From positions 601,001 to 665,000 of the forward strand of contig CALNXK010000108.1 in NCBI GenBank assembly GCA_942486035.1: a stretch of 64,000 nucleotides of DNA. The letters are read 5' to 3'. Under the pieces are notes generated by a model, which worked only from the letters and a program-made list of their open reading frames with translations, was not told the origin of the DNA and made no database searches. The position numbers and the translations under genes are program-made. Origin of the DNA: Porites lobata. Lineage: Eukaryota; Cnidaria; Anthozoa; Scleractinia; Poritidae. Of the stretch, positions 1 through 12,546 are shown one piece after another (positions within the stretch are counted from its first letter, which is position 1; the number at the start of each line of letters is the position of its first letter).

Positions 1-102
1 TATTACAAACATCAAATAGAAGGAGCCTCTGGTAACCTGAAAGCCACTTGGAAAATTCTTAACGACCTAATGGGTAAGAAATCGGACAGCACACAGATTT
101 TA
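1..102 (+). pseudogene. LINE ORF2 fragment (EN-RT linker)
   Basis: Frame 1 is open from the first base and reads into a stretch including KATWKILNDLMGKK, a conserved pattern in the linker between endonuclease and reverse transcriptase of many CR1/L2/Jockey-type LINEs. It runs off the left edge and loses similarity near base 100. The same linker pattern (TTWKLLNEVINKRK) is seen in the LINE at 28012-29234. Only a fragment is visible; the clade cannot be given. Confidence 0.6.
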
Positions 103-238
103 ATCTGTGTGCGCGATTTGACAATCATTTGACAGGCGTCAAGAAAGAAAGTTTTTATTGGCTCACGAAACAATAGCACACAACAAAGCGTTTCCGAGAA
201 AGTGAAAACAAATTCGCCATGTTGAAAAAAGTTTATTT

Positions 239-1060
239 GGTCAAAACTAAGAGCGCTGTAAGTTTTAGCTCTCTAATGTAACGCTGGAGTATTTAAAAAA
301 AGAAACCGGGCACTGTCTTTCTCGAAGTCGTTTCCATCTTTCCTCCGTTGGTCCTGGTAAAAAAGCACTACAAAAGGCAAAGAAGCTTTTCAAGGTAAGT
401 TTGTTGTCATTGTCGAAGATTTTCTCGTTAATTTTTTAGGGGAAACCTCTCGAATTTCTGCCAGTTCATTCTCGTCTTCAAGCGTGATCTGCGTTAAGAT
501 TTTCAAACACGGACCATATTTTCTTCCACGGAAAGGTTACGATTCAGTTTCTACATCAGCTTCGTTCTCGTTCAAACAAAGCTAGATTAAAATCTGGAAA
601 GGCAAATTCAACATCCCAGTCCTCAGGGTTTCTAGACATATGTTCCAGTGTACTCGTCAAAACTAAGAGCACTGTAAGTATTCACTCGCCAATGTGACGC
701 TGGAGTCTTTTGAAAACTGGATATTGTGTCTGGCTCGGAGTCGCTTCTATCTTTCTTTCGTTGTTCTTTGGAAAAACACTGGAAATGATAAAGAAGCTCG
801 TCAAGATGACGATGTTATCATATTTGTCGAAGGAATTACTCATTTTCTCTTAGGCAAAACATCTCGAATCTCTGCCAGTCGATTTTCGTCTTCTTAACTG
901 TGTATTACGATAAAATTTTCAAACGCTGACTAGAATCCTCTTCGATAAGATTACGAGCTAGTTTCTTCATCGCCTTCCTTAACAAATAAACACAGTTTAA
1001 AAATGTTGAAGGACAAAGTCAAAATCTAAGTCCTCAAGGTTTATAGACGTCTTGTAACTT
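239..1060. repeat. 417-bp imperfect tandem duplication
   Basis: The block starting GTCAAAACTAAGAGCGCTGTAAG near 239 recurs as GTCAAAACTAAGAGCACTGTAAG near 656, and similarity continues through ~400 bp (shared landmarks: 'acgctggag', 'tctcgaat', 'tctgccagt', 'gattacga', 'cctca.ggttt.tagac'). Identity by eye is roughly 75-80%, so the duplication is old. No coding potential is shared by the two copies. It may be two internal repeats of an unrecognised element. Confidence 0.7.
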
Positions 1061-1197
1061 AATTTCACCCTTTTTTCCGAGGTAAAGAGATTTAGAGCTC
1101 CGAAATGAGCATTTTCTTTGAAATTTTGGTCCGTTTAGCAAGTTACGGATCGCAAATTGACCAATCCCATGGCGAAAACAGAGGTAGCCATATAATA

Positions 1198-1834
1198 AGT
1201 AGGGTTATGCATGGCTATATATGGCCATGTAGGGTTATGTAGTGCTATGTAAGGCTATGTAGGGCTATGTGTGGCTATGTAGGGCTATGTAGGGTTATAT
1301 AGGGTTATGTAGGGCTAGTAGGGCTAGGTAGGGATATGTATGGCTATGTAGGGCTACGTAGGGTTATGTACCACTTTGTATGGCTGTGTATATAGCTTTG
1401 TAGGGTTATGAACGGTTATGTATGGCTATGTATGGCTATGTAGGGCTATGTAGGGTTAATGTAGGATTATTTAGGGCTATGTAGGGCTATGTGTGGCTTT
1501 GTAGGGCTATGTATGGCTATGTAGGGTTATGTAGGGCTATGTACGATTTTGTATGGCTGTGGATGGGTATGTAGGAAAATGTAGGGCTACGTACGACTGT
1601 GTATGGCTATGTAAAAGGCTATGTAGGGCAATGTATGGCTATGTAAGACTATGCACGGGTATGTAGAGCTATGTACAGCTATGTAGGGTTGTGTAATGCT
1701 ATGTAGTGCTATGTAGTGCTATGTATGGCTATGTAAGGCTATGTATGGCCATGTAGGGCTATGTATTACTATTTACAGCTACGTATGGCTATGTAAGGCT
1801 ATGTATGGCTGTTCATAGCTATGTAGCGCTATGT
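1198..1834. repeat. 10-bp minisatellite (GTAGGGCTAT)n
   Basis: About 64 degenerate copies of a 10-bp unit, consensus GTAKGGCTAT, run without interruption for ~640 bp, with variants such as GTAGGGTTAT and GTATGGCTAT and a few 9- or 11-bp units. No protein is encoded. It directly abuts the GTGA microsatellite that forms the tail of the neighbouring minus-strand LINE. Confidence 0.9.
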
Positions 1835-1868
1835 AAGTGAGTGAGTGAGTAAGTGAGTGAGTGAGTGA
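1835..1868 (-). repeat. (GTGA)n microsatellite, LINE 3' tail
   Basis: A pure-to-slightly-imperfect GTGA tract, CACT on the minus strand. It sits exactly where the 3' end of the minus-strand LINE (1869-3733) should be. Several LINE clades end in short tandem repeats rather than poly(A), so this is most simply the element's own tail. Confidence 0.7.
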
Positions 1869-3733
1869 AAATTTTATTTACCCACGGTAATTTTATCAAA
1901 TAACTTTACATAAAGCATCTGTTCTACCTAAAAGCCGTGCATTATTTAATTTACATAAAGATATAGATATATATCTAAAAACTAAACTAAGAAAGATCGT
2001 ACAAAATGTTAAACCTAATGATAAAAAAATTATGAAGCTTGTGTAGATAGCAAATACGACCTGATCTTAGTCTTAAATTGTTTTTTTAAGAAGTCTCTTC
2101 TTTTAAACTGGAAGGAAGAGAATTCCAGATCTTAGCGCCTGAGGAAGCAAAACCATTCCTAAAATAGTTTGTTCTTGCTTTTGGCACTATTAGATTCATT
2201 CCAGAGGAGCGAAGGTCATATATAACTGAGCCGGCTTGTATTAACCTCAAACATGTCAGACAAATAAGAGGGACAGAGGCCATGATTACTTTAAACATCA
2301 TTAATGCCATATGATGTTGTCTCATTTCGCTAAGTGAGAGCCACCCAAGTTCATGCCGAATATCAGCTGAATGTTTTGAGTATGAAGCACCTGTAAGAAC
2401 ATGAGTGGCCCTATTTTGCAACTTTTGAAGACTGTCTACCAACCTTTCGCCAATACTATCCCAAACAATACAACAATAAGTAAATTAAGGCTAAACTATT
2501 GACCTGTATACGTTTATGAGGTGCTCCAAACCAACAAAAGGCCTAATCCTCTTAAGAATTCTGATGCCACACCCCACCTTTTGTCTGACACTTAGTAAAT
2601 GATTTCTCCAAGTAAGAAATTGGTCGATAGTGAAGCCAAGACACTTTGTTGTTTCGAACTGTTGTAACATTAAACCTTTCACACTTAATGAAATATTTCC
2701 AGCTAATGATGCAATTCTCCATAAAATCTGTTTTTAGAATATTCAACGTGAGTTTTTTTGAGCTGAGGCAATTGAAAATTCTATTAAGGTCGTTGCTCAT
2801 TTCAGTCTGAAGGATTGATAAAACCACGGCGGGGAACCTTAAACTTGTATCATCAGCAAATGGCCTTCCTATACTATGATCTAAGCAATTTGGTAAGTCA
2901 TTAATATAAATAAAAAAACAAGAGCGGGCCTAATAAAGAACCCTGTGGAACGCCACATACGATACAATTTTTTACAGACGACAATCCGTTTACCACGCAA
3001 AAATTGCTGTCTGTCTTTTAGTTAAGACTTGAACCAAGAAGCGGTTTGACCCTGCACCCCATAGTCAGACAGCTTTTTCAACAAGATAGCATGTTCAACA
3101 GTGTCAAATGCCTTCTTAAGATCAAGGGAAATACACCACTGACCATACCTCTATCAGTATTAAGACACCACTGATTTGTCATATCTAGAAGCACAGTTAC
3201 AGTTGAATGAAGAGATCTAAACCCAGATTGACGAGGCTGAATAAGATTATTTTCCGTAAAATAAGTGTACATCTGCTCATAAACTAGTCGTTCAAAAACC
3301 CTGGCTATAGTTGGTAAGACAGAAATCGGTCTAAAGTTATTTGGATCATTACGTCCACTTGATTTAAATAGCGGAAAGACCTTTGCAAGTTTCCAGTCAC
3401 CTGGAAAAGTATTTGTAGTAATCGAGAGGTTGAAAAGGTCAGCTAACGATATAGAAATAACTTGAGCCGCTATTTTTAAAGTCTTGTTTGGGATGTTATC
3501 ATGACCAGTCGCCTTTGCAACATTTACTTCCTGCAGTTTTTAAAACACGTCAGCGATCGTGACTTCCTTCAGTTCAAACGAAGAATGAACACGCTGTTGG
3601 GAATCAACTGGATTTACATCACAATCCACCGTAGAGATTTCAGATGCAAGTTACGGACAAACGTTTGTAAAGTGAATATTCAAGCATTCTGCGATTTTCT
3701 CGAGATGTGATAAAGGCGCAGAATTTTCTGTCT
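1869..3733 (-). pseudogene. CR1/L2-like LINE, RT half, 5'-truncated
   Basis: Reading the minus strand from ~3700 down gives the reverse transcriptase of a non-LTR retrotransposon in several frames: fingers (a PNNFRPISVLPTIARVFERL-like segment near 3310-3350), palm (QPRQSGFRSLHSTV near 3200-3240), thumb (CLGFTIDQFLTWRNHL near 2590-2650) and the C-terminal 'ARTNYFRNGF...WNSLP' domain (2086-2442). The endonuclease half is absent and frameshifts and stops separate the blocks, so it is dead. About 220 bp of 3' UTR follows before the CACT tail at 1835-1868. The 5' end is cut where the long-TIR element begins at 3738. Confidence 0.8.
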
Positions 3734-3737
3734 TTAA

Positions 3738-4514
3738 GAGTGGTTGTCAGAGAAAACCGGGCAAAATGTTAAAAATGTCAACGGAAGGGGGTCGACAGAA
3801 TCAGTTCATACTAACATCATAGATAGGTCTGGTGGAGTAATGGACAAATATACCAAACATAGGTTCTTCACTGCTCTTGTATTAGAGATACGAGCATCAC
3901 TTTTTTCGACCCCCTCGGACGCCATTTTTATAAGCAAATTTTCACCATTTTCTGAAACTCACAGAACCCTCCAAATTTAACGAGCGAAGTTTATTTTTTG
4001 TATGCGATACAACACATCACAGAACTACTTTCTAAAACCATAAGATTTGTTACGTATCGACAAGTATCTGACCTAAACTCAGTGTCTGCAGACGAGCAAA
4101 AAATCGGGCATTTTAGTTTGAATTGATCTACAGCACACAACTAAAACGACAGAACAACTCTGACAGCCAAATTGCAGTCTACTATCATCCATGTAACCAA
4201 AACACTAATAATCATTTTGGGCCATTGAAACAGGAAGAAATTAGAAAACTCACATTTCTTATAGTTTCCAAGCTTTTTCTTGTAAACAGGCCGATCCCTT
4301 CGTGTTTGTTTTAAGTCCTCTTCGTGAATTTTCTTTCATATTTCGCTGTAAAGTATGTTTAGCAGCTGAAGGAAATATCAAAAAGCTCAAAATACTGCCT
4401 AGGTTACATTTTCAAAGGGCAAAAAGTGCTGAACGATAGGATGAAACTAGAAAATAACAAAGCGACACCATCTTGAAAATTCAGCGCTCAGGAGGGACTG
4501 GCATTAGTAGCTGC
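3738..4514 (+). repeat. Left long TIR
   Basis: About 777 bp that matches the reverse complement of 8198-8978 with only a handful of substitutions and one small indel (near 4058). Beyond 4514 the left arm has ~185 bp absent from the right arm, then the arms match again weakly at ~4705-4800. The two open 78-codon and 63-codon frames in each arm are identical because the arms are, not because they are genes. Confidence 0.85.
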
Positions 4515-5116
4515 GTTCGATGTCTAACATAAGGACAAAAATTGCAAATTTTTCACGACTCAATTGTCTCGTAATTCCCAAAAGAGACTTCAGCACATAG
4601 AAAACCAAACCTAATACAGAACTGTAAACAGAAAGCCTCGGATTCATGTAGGGATTTCCTTTATCGAACGTTAGCTATTACGAACTATTACCACTGAGGA
4701 GCCTTACCAGTAAGATAAAAAACAAAAAACAAACAAACCAGCTTATCAGCGACCTACTCCAGTCTTATTTCCTCTTCAGTTACTTCTTTTAGTTGAATTT
4801 AGCTTGTTTTTCTTTCAAAGGAAAAAACAAGAAGAACGCTTGATCGCAGGTTAATTGCTTCACTCCCTCCTCATTTCGAGGTGTCCCGTGAATGTAGATA
4901 ATATTTAAGATCTATTTTGTCTCTCTAGGAATCACTTAACTTCGCTCTCATGGGAGCTAGCTAGACTTGCTATATATCAACCTCGCGAGTTTCTAAACGT
5001 GCAGGCTAACTACGGGCAGTAGATATTGCTTGCTGTAAAATTTGCAATAATTTTTATCACCTAAAATAAACAGTTGAATCAGTGTGCGGAGCGGGAAGAG
5101 AGTGGACGAAGCCCGT

Positions 5117-5474
5117 GGGGGACTCCGCATATGAAAGTGGTGGCGATGCTCGTCGTCTCGCTTAGGGGTGTAAATTTCGGATTTTGGTCTCATTTAGGGT
5201 GTTCTGGGCAAAACGCCATCATATTTAGCCGTGAAGGTCTCGTTTAGGGTAGCACGCGAAAAAAGATAAAAATATATATTTGATATGTATATTTTTAATT
5301 CGTTTTATTTACTCCATTCATATCATCCAAGTTTTCTCATTTGTCTGTGTTTCAACATGGTCTCTTTTAGAGATCAAAAAAAGCTTGGGCTACGCCCAGA
5401 TTGGTCTCCTTTAGGAGTTTAATTCAAAATTTCCGACGAGCATCCCCACCCCTTTCATATGCGGAGTCCTCCCC
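5117..5474. mobile_element. MITE, ~358 bp, ~40-bp TIRs
   Basis: Left end GGGGACTCCGCATATGAAAG and the right end, read inverted (GGGGAGGACTCCGCATATGA), match over ~40 bp, including 'GATGCTCGTCG'. The interior contains repeated 'ggtctc.ttta' motifs and an AT-rich centre and has no open frame. It is a typical non-autonomous element; the superfamily is not clear from the ends, and no target duplication could be assigned. Confidence 0.65.
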
Positions 5475-6050
5475 GGGTTTGAAAGTAAGCCTTCTAACTG
5501 ATGATCTCATCGCTATCACTTCGCATTTCCATAAGGTAATAGACTGTTGACAAGAGCTGTCAAAATAAACCATTCAGAGGGTCTACCAGATCTGGTTTAC
5601 CGGAAGGATCCGGAAGGAGCTTTTGTTAAAAAGTACCATTACAGGGGTTCCTACGGCTCTCACTCCGTACCCCTTCCCCTCATTGTTTTTCCTGCTCACT
5701 TCTTTTTCAGTATGCTCTTTGCACGGTCCACACAAGCTAAACGCCACGGGTCCGGACGAATTTTTTACCTGTGCAACCCGTTTAGAGGGAACGTGCAAAT
5801 TCTCCATAGATTGCAATACTGTTTGCAGCTCAAAAACTTTACGGTTCCGCGGGTCGCATGTAAAGAAAAGAGGGATCCATGCAAGTTTTTGGCAGATCAA
5901 AAATTTTTAAAAGGGGTCTGAGTGTTAACTCGAGTTTTGACATCTTCTACATCTCTTCATCACTGGATTTGTCAAAAACACTCTCACTACGGCGTTTAAC
6001 ACAAGCAGAATCCATGTTCACAGTCCTCACATTTAGAGTAACTGTTAAGG

Positions 6051-6932
6051 GGCGCTTTCCATTCAACCCAACATTCCGGTATTTTCGTTTGGTACATCAA
6101 ATGGAACGGACCATTTCGGTTTGGTCCGACCGGAATATTCGGGACCAGCTTTGAAGGTGGTCCACTGTGACCGGTCTGGTCATTTCGGTCGGTCGGACCG
6201 AAATGTCCCTTTCCATTTGCCAAAATTGTTGTCCCCAGTACCGCTCGTTTCTATCCTGCTTACAAGACCAAGTAGTTTCCAATGGAAAGTGAAGTGTTGT
6301 GAATAAAGCATGACATCTCAAATAGTTTGAATCAGCTGCAATTTTTTTTTTCGATTTTTGATATTTGCCATTAACAGTGTCAAACAACTGACGCAACAAG
6401 ACACGTAGGTGAAAAAAAGTGTGTGAAATCAAGCCACAATTGTATAAAAGTCCGTGAGAATCAGCGTATTATTTGTCTGAAACCTGTCGACGATATTTAA
6501 CTAAAGCAATTTATCAATTAAGCTGAAATGAATACAGCAAAGCCTGGCTGAAAACAAATTGGCTAAAACACCGAATTTATTTACCGTACAGTTCCAGGAA
6601 TTGCTTCCGATCGTTCGAATATTCTGAGAAACGTATCGCTTCAATTCACAAGAATTTTTTACCTTCACTTGCGTTCATAGGCTTTCTACGCGAAATGGGA
6701 TTCCTCCGCCTTTAGTTTTCCACCGCCCCTTTTCGACAGTCGAGTGTTCTTTAGGATATAAACAGTATTTACCTTTCTCTTTTAGAGCGTAATTATGAGT
6801 GTGCTGAGAAGCTACAATAACAAAACGCGCGGTGGCTTGGGTCGGGTCTGTGCAACCGGAATGTACCGTTCCATTGAGCACGTGAAGTTTCCAAAATTTC
6901 AAACCGGAATTTTTGTTGAATGGAAAGCGTCC
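6051..6932. mobile_element. Small DNA element with GGCGCTTTCCATTCAAC ends
   Basis: The left end GGCGCTTTCCATTCAAC and the right end (inverted: GGACGCTTTCCATTCAAC) are imperfect terminal repeats. Similarity continues inward: ATTCCGGT, then ATGGAACGG about 25 bp later, on both arms. The left arm also has internal palindromes of 'GGTCCGACCG'. AAGG occurs directly outside both ends and may be part of a target duplication. No transposase is seen; non-autonomous. Confidence 0.55.
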
Positions 6933-8197
6933 AAGGTCTTGCCTTAACTTCAGAGGAGGCACTGATGACAGAAACGGAATTTATTGATCGCTACGGAGGT
7001 AATTTTCAACGCCATTTTGTTTGTTAATCCTTTCCACGGCGCTGTTGCAAAAAATGGGCGCGCGAGTCACACAAGATGGCACAAAATCTGCCAAAAATAG
7101 TACATTTAATGGCTATGATATATATTTCGATGAGGTCAGCCCAAACCCTGGAAAAGGTATTCAGTTACGGTCTACTACCCCGACTTATATACATATGGCT
7201 CCTGGCAGAGTATAAAAAAGTAATTTTGTGCAATTTTGCAGCGTAATTAGCGTTGCTAGATAACTCTGTCCGCCATCAGAAGCCCGTAAACCACAATTAA
7301 AAAAAATGTATGAGTAAAGACTACACATCAATATTAATATTAATAATTGTAAAAATTCTAGTATGAGCCATTGAAATTGTTGAATGACCTCCTTCACCTT
7401 AGACACTCGTGTCAGTCAAGTGTGAATCGACGTCCGCCATTTCGAATTTTGTTCAAAAAAACCTCTGACCTAGCAGCCCGGCTGCATCTTGCGCCCATCA
7501 TCTGCCCCCAAGGGGTGAGGATCTGGCTCCTTTCTCATAGGAAATTCATAAATTGTCTGCTAAAACACTGTGCAATATGGAAGAAAGGCCAATTTAAGCA
7601 CTAAAAACTGCTCAGATATCTCAGAATTGGATGAAAACTAGTAAGAGAAATTGCTCAGAAATTACGCAAAAAGTTGCTTGAAACGAAAAAAGTTGCTCGA
7701 GATACTACAAGTTGCCATAATAGGCTCTTTAAAATACTTAATGAAAGATTTTCCTCTCCTTTCACATACTTCAACTTGTGATTTCCTAGCTACCCTTTGA
7801 TACACCTGATGCTTGAAAGAGGTACCCTTCGGGCGAAGCTACTATGAAACTGTGCATCATGAAATCATGAACAGGAGATGAGTGGACCCTCGGACATGGA
7901 CGGTGATTGAAGACTGACGCAAAAATAGATGATACAAAAAAGAGTCCAAAGAAACGCTAAGACTTATATGGGATAACTCAAAATGAAGTGAATGAAGAGC
8001 AAATGAAGACTGAATAAAGTAATGCCAATTGGTCACCTGTTCACCACACCTCATCACTCCGCCGGAAAAAAAGAAACGACAACAATTTAACTAAAAGTAG
8101 TAATTGAAGAAGGAATAGGACTGTAATAGGTCGCTGATAAGCCGGTTTGTTTGTTTTTGTTTTTTATTTGTCTGGTAATTCATCACTTGTGGACAAG

Positions 8198-8978
8198 GCA
8201 GCTACTAGTGCCAGTCCCTCCTGAGCGCTGAATTTTCAAGATGGCGTCGCTTTGTTGTTTTCTAGTTTCATCCTATCGTTCAGCACTTTTTGCCCTTTGA
8301 AAATGTAACCTAGGCAGTATTTTGAGCTTTTTGATATTTCCTTCAGCTGCTAAACATACTTTACAGCGAAATATGAAAGAAAATTCACGAAGAGGACTTA
8401 AAACAAACACGAAAGGATCGGCCTGTTTACAAGAAAAAGCTTGGAAACTATAAGAAATGTGAGTTTTCTAATTTCTTCCTGTTTCAATGGCCCAAAATGA
8501 TTATTAGTGTTTTGGTTACATGGATGATAGTAGACTGCAATTTGGCTGTCAGAGTTGTTCTGTCGTTTTAGTTGTGTGCTGTAGATCAATTCAAACTAAA
8601 ATGCTCGATTTTTTGCTCGTCTGCAGACACTGAGTTTAGGTCAGATACTTGTCCGTCGATACTTAACAAATCTTATGGTTGTAGAAAGTAGTTCTGTGAT
8701 GTGTTGTATCGCATACAAAAAATAAACTTCGCTCGTTAAATTTGGAGGGTTCTGTGAGTTTCAGAAAATGGTGAAAATTTGCTTATAAAAATGGCGTCCG
8801 AGGGGGTCGAAAAAAGTGATGCTCGTATCTCTAATACAAGAGCAGTGAAGAACCTATGTTTGGTATATTTGTCCATTACTCCACCAGACCTATCTATGAT
8901 GTTAGTATGAACTGATTCTGTCGACCCCCTTCCGTTGACATTTTTAACATTCTGCCCGGTTTTCTCTGACAACCACTC
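8198..8978 (-). repeat. Right long TIR
   Basis: Inverted partner of 3738-4514. The very high identity across ~780 bp suggests recent insertion or gene conversion between arms. Confidence 0.85.
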
Positions 8979-10220
8979 CTAATCTTCAATGGGGTGTTGT
9001 CTACCAAAGAGATTCTTGAATATTTTTGAACTGAAAAGAGGTTTTTCTTATAGATTTAAGAGAATATGAATGTCTTACAAATAAATATAATTGGGCTAAA
9101 CAGGTTGTGAGGGGGCCTAACTGACAAAAATTATATAGCGTAACAGCTGGTTCTCAGTCACAGGTTAATACGGTATTGAAAACATTGCACTTTGCAGTAA
9201 CAGGAAAATTAAGACAAAGAAATGTCCCGTAAATGCTCAAAAACTCCTTGTATTGCGAGATGGGGAAATAGTGAATTTTAGTACAATCATAATCATGTTA
9301 TTACCCATTTTTGAGTGCAGTTATCAAGTTATGAAAGCAACATTTCTTTAAAAGGCAATGCGTTAGACCATGTAAAAGTAGTTATTTCAATTTTCAGGTA
9401 CTTAATATTGCCAGCTAATTAAATCTAGACCAGACATAGTACATTGACCGGACATAATTTTAAGCCTTTGACAGTCAGTGTTCTTTTCCTTGTGGATTAA
9501 TTGCTTTTAAATCTAACAGTATCTATTAACTTGATTAAGAGCCAAGTATTTCATTCATTGGAGGGTACAGCGTATTAAATTCCCAGTGATACAGTCAGTG
9601 TCAGGTTGTGTACATGTTATTTGATTTTCCGCAAGAGTTAAAGCAGAAGTCACAACTTCTGGCTCTGAGTATTGTTCCGACGTTTGTTTTCTTTGAACAA
9701 TAGGTGTATGCATAAGTGATGTTAATGGGGCGAGGGAAAATCCTTCGTGAACTAAAGATGAAAGTGAGGTCCTCCAATATAGGATGGAATGCTCTCTTGT
9801 CGGTGAACAAGAGCAAAGACATTCAGCAGGTATCTACTGATATAGTTGATTGTGGTAGATGGTATTTATTTTGAAAGTTAATAATATACAGGAAAAAAAG
9901 TTTGAACTGCATTGCCTTAGAGCGCCAGTGCAGTTTTTAATTAACACAGTGCAAAAACGAGGAAACAAATACAGAAAGCAAAATAATGCAAATTTCTCAG
10001 ATAATGAAAAACCGTGATTGGCTAATAAACGTTAATAGAAATATAGATTAGAACCAATCAGGTGCATACATTGGGAAGCACGCATACTTAATTTTATCCT
10101 TTTTCTTTTGTAGTTGACACTTTTTTCCTTACATTTATTCATTGTGGGTTGTGTTTTATTTTATTGTTGTTACCAAGATTTTAAAATATACACCTATTTC
10201 AATTAAGGTTGCTCCCGTGA
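8979..10220. other. No gene seen
   Basis: AT-rich DNA following the long-TIR element. No open frame with recognisable content, no tandem repeat and no clear inverted repeat was seen. Confidence 0.6.
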
Positions 10221-10920
10221 ACCATGTTTCATAGCCTGCAGGGCACCATGGTAAACCCTTTTGTAGTGGGAAGTTCAGTCTTGTTCACATTCATTGAAAT
10301 AATGGAGACTATTTGTGAGAAGGCATTCAAGACGGCTTTCAAGTCAAATGGCTGCTAAAAATTTTAAGCATGAGCGAGCTGAAGAATTTCATTTTTAAGA
10401 TTTTAAAAATCTCACAGTAAGAAATTAGAAGTCGCTTTTAACAACATCAAAATTAATGGATAGGGTTTTACCGCCTGATTAAGCTGCGCTTTTGCATGGG
10501 CCAGAATGCTGGTTATTTCAACAAAGCAAACCAACGCTATATTCTTTTTTAATTCAGTTTTCCAAAAAATTGCCTCAAGAAGAGATGAACGCATAATGTT
10601 AAGTTATTTATTGTAATTAAGCAAATGCCTTGAATTTGTTTTTTTTTTTTTAAGTCAAAAAATTCCCATGTGCACAGGCCGAGCAAACTTGTTGAAAATT
10701 TGCAACATTTGCATATTACCACAGAGAAAAACCTAACCTCAAATCACTGTCTTAAATTAAAAGGCGTAGGATTCAGTGTTTTGATATACATTTTCTTAAA
10801 GTTCTACTGACATAACACAGAAGTGTCAAAAGCCTTTGCTATCTAGGTTTATAGGATCGTTGCGGGTACATAATTTACTAGACTTGCAACAATAATGCAC
10901 TGCGGGCTATGAAACATGGA
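10221..10920. mobile_element. Candidate 700-bp element with 24-bp TIRs
   Basis: ACCATGTTTCATAGCCTGCA at 10221 and its inverted near-copy at 10897-10920 agree at about 21 of 24 positions. The 650 bp between them is AT-rich and non-coding. This fits a non-autonomous DNA transposon. No target duplication was found, so boundaries are tentative. Confidence 0.45.
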
Positions 10921-12327
10921 TCATGCATCATGCATCATTCTTCTCTGAAGCCACCTTAACCTCATAACTGTTACTCACTTTAAAAAATTGGCAAATCCGA
11001 CCTTTATGGCTCACGCCGCCGTTGGGTAATGTTGATTACGTTGAGTGAAAAGGGTAGACAATATGAAATCTGCTTAAAGCGAGGAATAAGCTTGTTCCTT
11101 CTACTTTGATTTGGTATATGGGGCAGTGATCTTAAATGCCCTATTTAGACAGGAGTCGGACGCTAGTAAGTAGGCCTAGTAGAGGACTCTACCATCATTG
11201 TTTTTACTTATGAATTTCCATTCGACTATACCAATAATTAAGTTCTTTCTAATGATCTCTCAGTATACTTGATCACCCGTAATCGTTGCGAACATGTACA
11301 GTACATGAGCACTTTCGATTTGGACAAAATAATTGATGAGTTTTTCTGGAGTCACGAGCTATAGTAGAGTCAGTCAAAAGACTCTTCGGTCACACTGCGT
11401 ACATAAACTTTAGGGGTGTCATCGAGTCTTGTTCTGAGTCTAGAGTGCTGGTTTACTCAAGTCGACCATAAACATTCCTCCCGGTTTACGGTAGCACCAA
11501 CCGATTACAGTCATTTGTTATAACAAGTTTCTTAGGAATATTGCAGAGCCTTGCTTAATAAATCCATGAACAATTATAAGAAGCAAGCAATAAACTGCCA
11601 TTCTCCTGCTAGAGTCAAAAAGCCACCTGCATAAGGCAAAATGAAAAACAGCTGAAAATGTTTCCGTCGATTTCCATAATTCTATAAGGAAGTGGAAATG
11701 CTGAGCTACGAGCAGTACGTGACAGGTGGGGAAACAATAACGCCCTGTTACACTGCCGGGCATGGTTTCTTGCAAATGCGGTTTCTCTGGCAAATATGCC
11801 AGGCTGTTGCGAGATAGTTGGGGGAATTGCAGCGTGTGTCAGGCTCTCGGTCAGTGCAGACGAGTGCAACCGTCTTTCCCTATCCTCAACTTTTCTCGAC
11901 TGATTAATTCCATACTAGAAATGCGAGTATCGCAGAACCTCTCGACGCTAGTCGGCAAGGAGGCCCGTAAAAGTTAGGGATGAGAGAGGGGGAGAGAAAT
12001 AGAGTAAACTGTGTAACTGGCACAGGACGCAGAGGAGCTATTTTCGTCTGGAAATTATTAAAAAAATATATTCCTACGAATTTTGGCCAAAAATATATAT
12101 ATTCCCAAGGGGAATGAATGACAAGTCCAGATTGGAAGTAAAACGTGATTTTTTTAATCTCAATATGACTCATTAGTAAATATTGTTAAGGATTAGCTTG
12201 ATTGATACAATTGAAAATTGAAGAGTTGAACATTTTACATATATTGTTCGCAAATCTTTACTGACCAAACAACTAGGAACTTTTTGGAATAAAAGTTATC
12301 CTGTGTATTAATACATATTCACAAACA
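10921..12327. other. No gene seen
   Basis: Open frames of 60-91 codons occur on both strands but overlap each other and resemble nothing. No repeats of note. Confidence 0.55.
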
Positions 12328-12546
12328 CAGGAAAAAATAACCGATTCTCATTTATGGATATTTAGGGTATTTAAAGAATACCCACAAAAATCCCAAATTT
12401 GGAAGAGTGAGACAAGTCCCAATCAGGGAACTTGGTTGGGAATTCCCTGGTTGGGACTAGTCTAACTTTGCCAAATTTGGGATTTTTATGGGTATTCTTT
12501 GAATACCCTGAAATATCCAAAAATGAGAATCTGTTATTTTTTCCTG
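12328..12546. mobile_element. Foldback MITE, ~219 bp
   Basis: Almost the whole segment is one imperfect palindrome. The left arm starts CAGGAAAAAATAACCGATTC and the right arm reads the same inverted, with arms of ~100 bp sharing 'GGGTATT.AAAGAATACCCA' and 'AAATCCCAAATTTGG' around a centre near 12437 ('ggttgggaattccctggttggga'). No coding capacity. It would form a long hairpin as single strand. Confidence 0.75.

Larger units (their letters stand above)
3738..8978. mobile_element. 5.2-kb DNA transposon with ~780-bp TIRs
   Basis: The outer ends are exact inverted copies beginning GAGTGGTTGTCAGAGAAAAC. The left end is preceded by TTAA (3734-3737); the right is followed by CTAA (8979-8982), one change from TTAA. 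A TTAA target is typical of piggyBac and Kolobok elements, which favours but does not prove one of these. The internal 3.7 kb has no convincing transposase; it holds a MITE at 5117-5474 and a second element at 6051-6932. I infer a non-autonomous long-TIR element that has collected other insertions. Confidence 0.7.

Noticed and set aside
3744..3980. Identical 78-residue frames at 3744-3980 and 8736-8972
   Set aside because: Identity comes from the long terminal inverted repeats, not from a conserved gene.
5547..5921. Overlapping 95-124 codon frames on both strands
   Set aside because: Three frames open at once over the same bases; none resembles a protein family.
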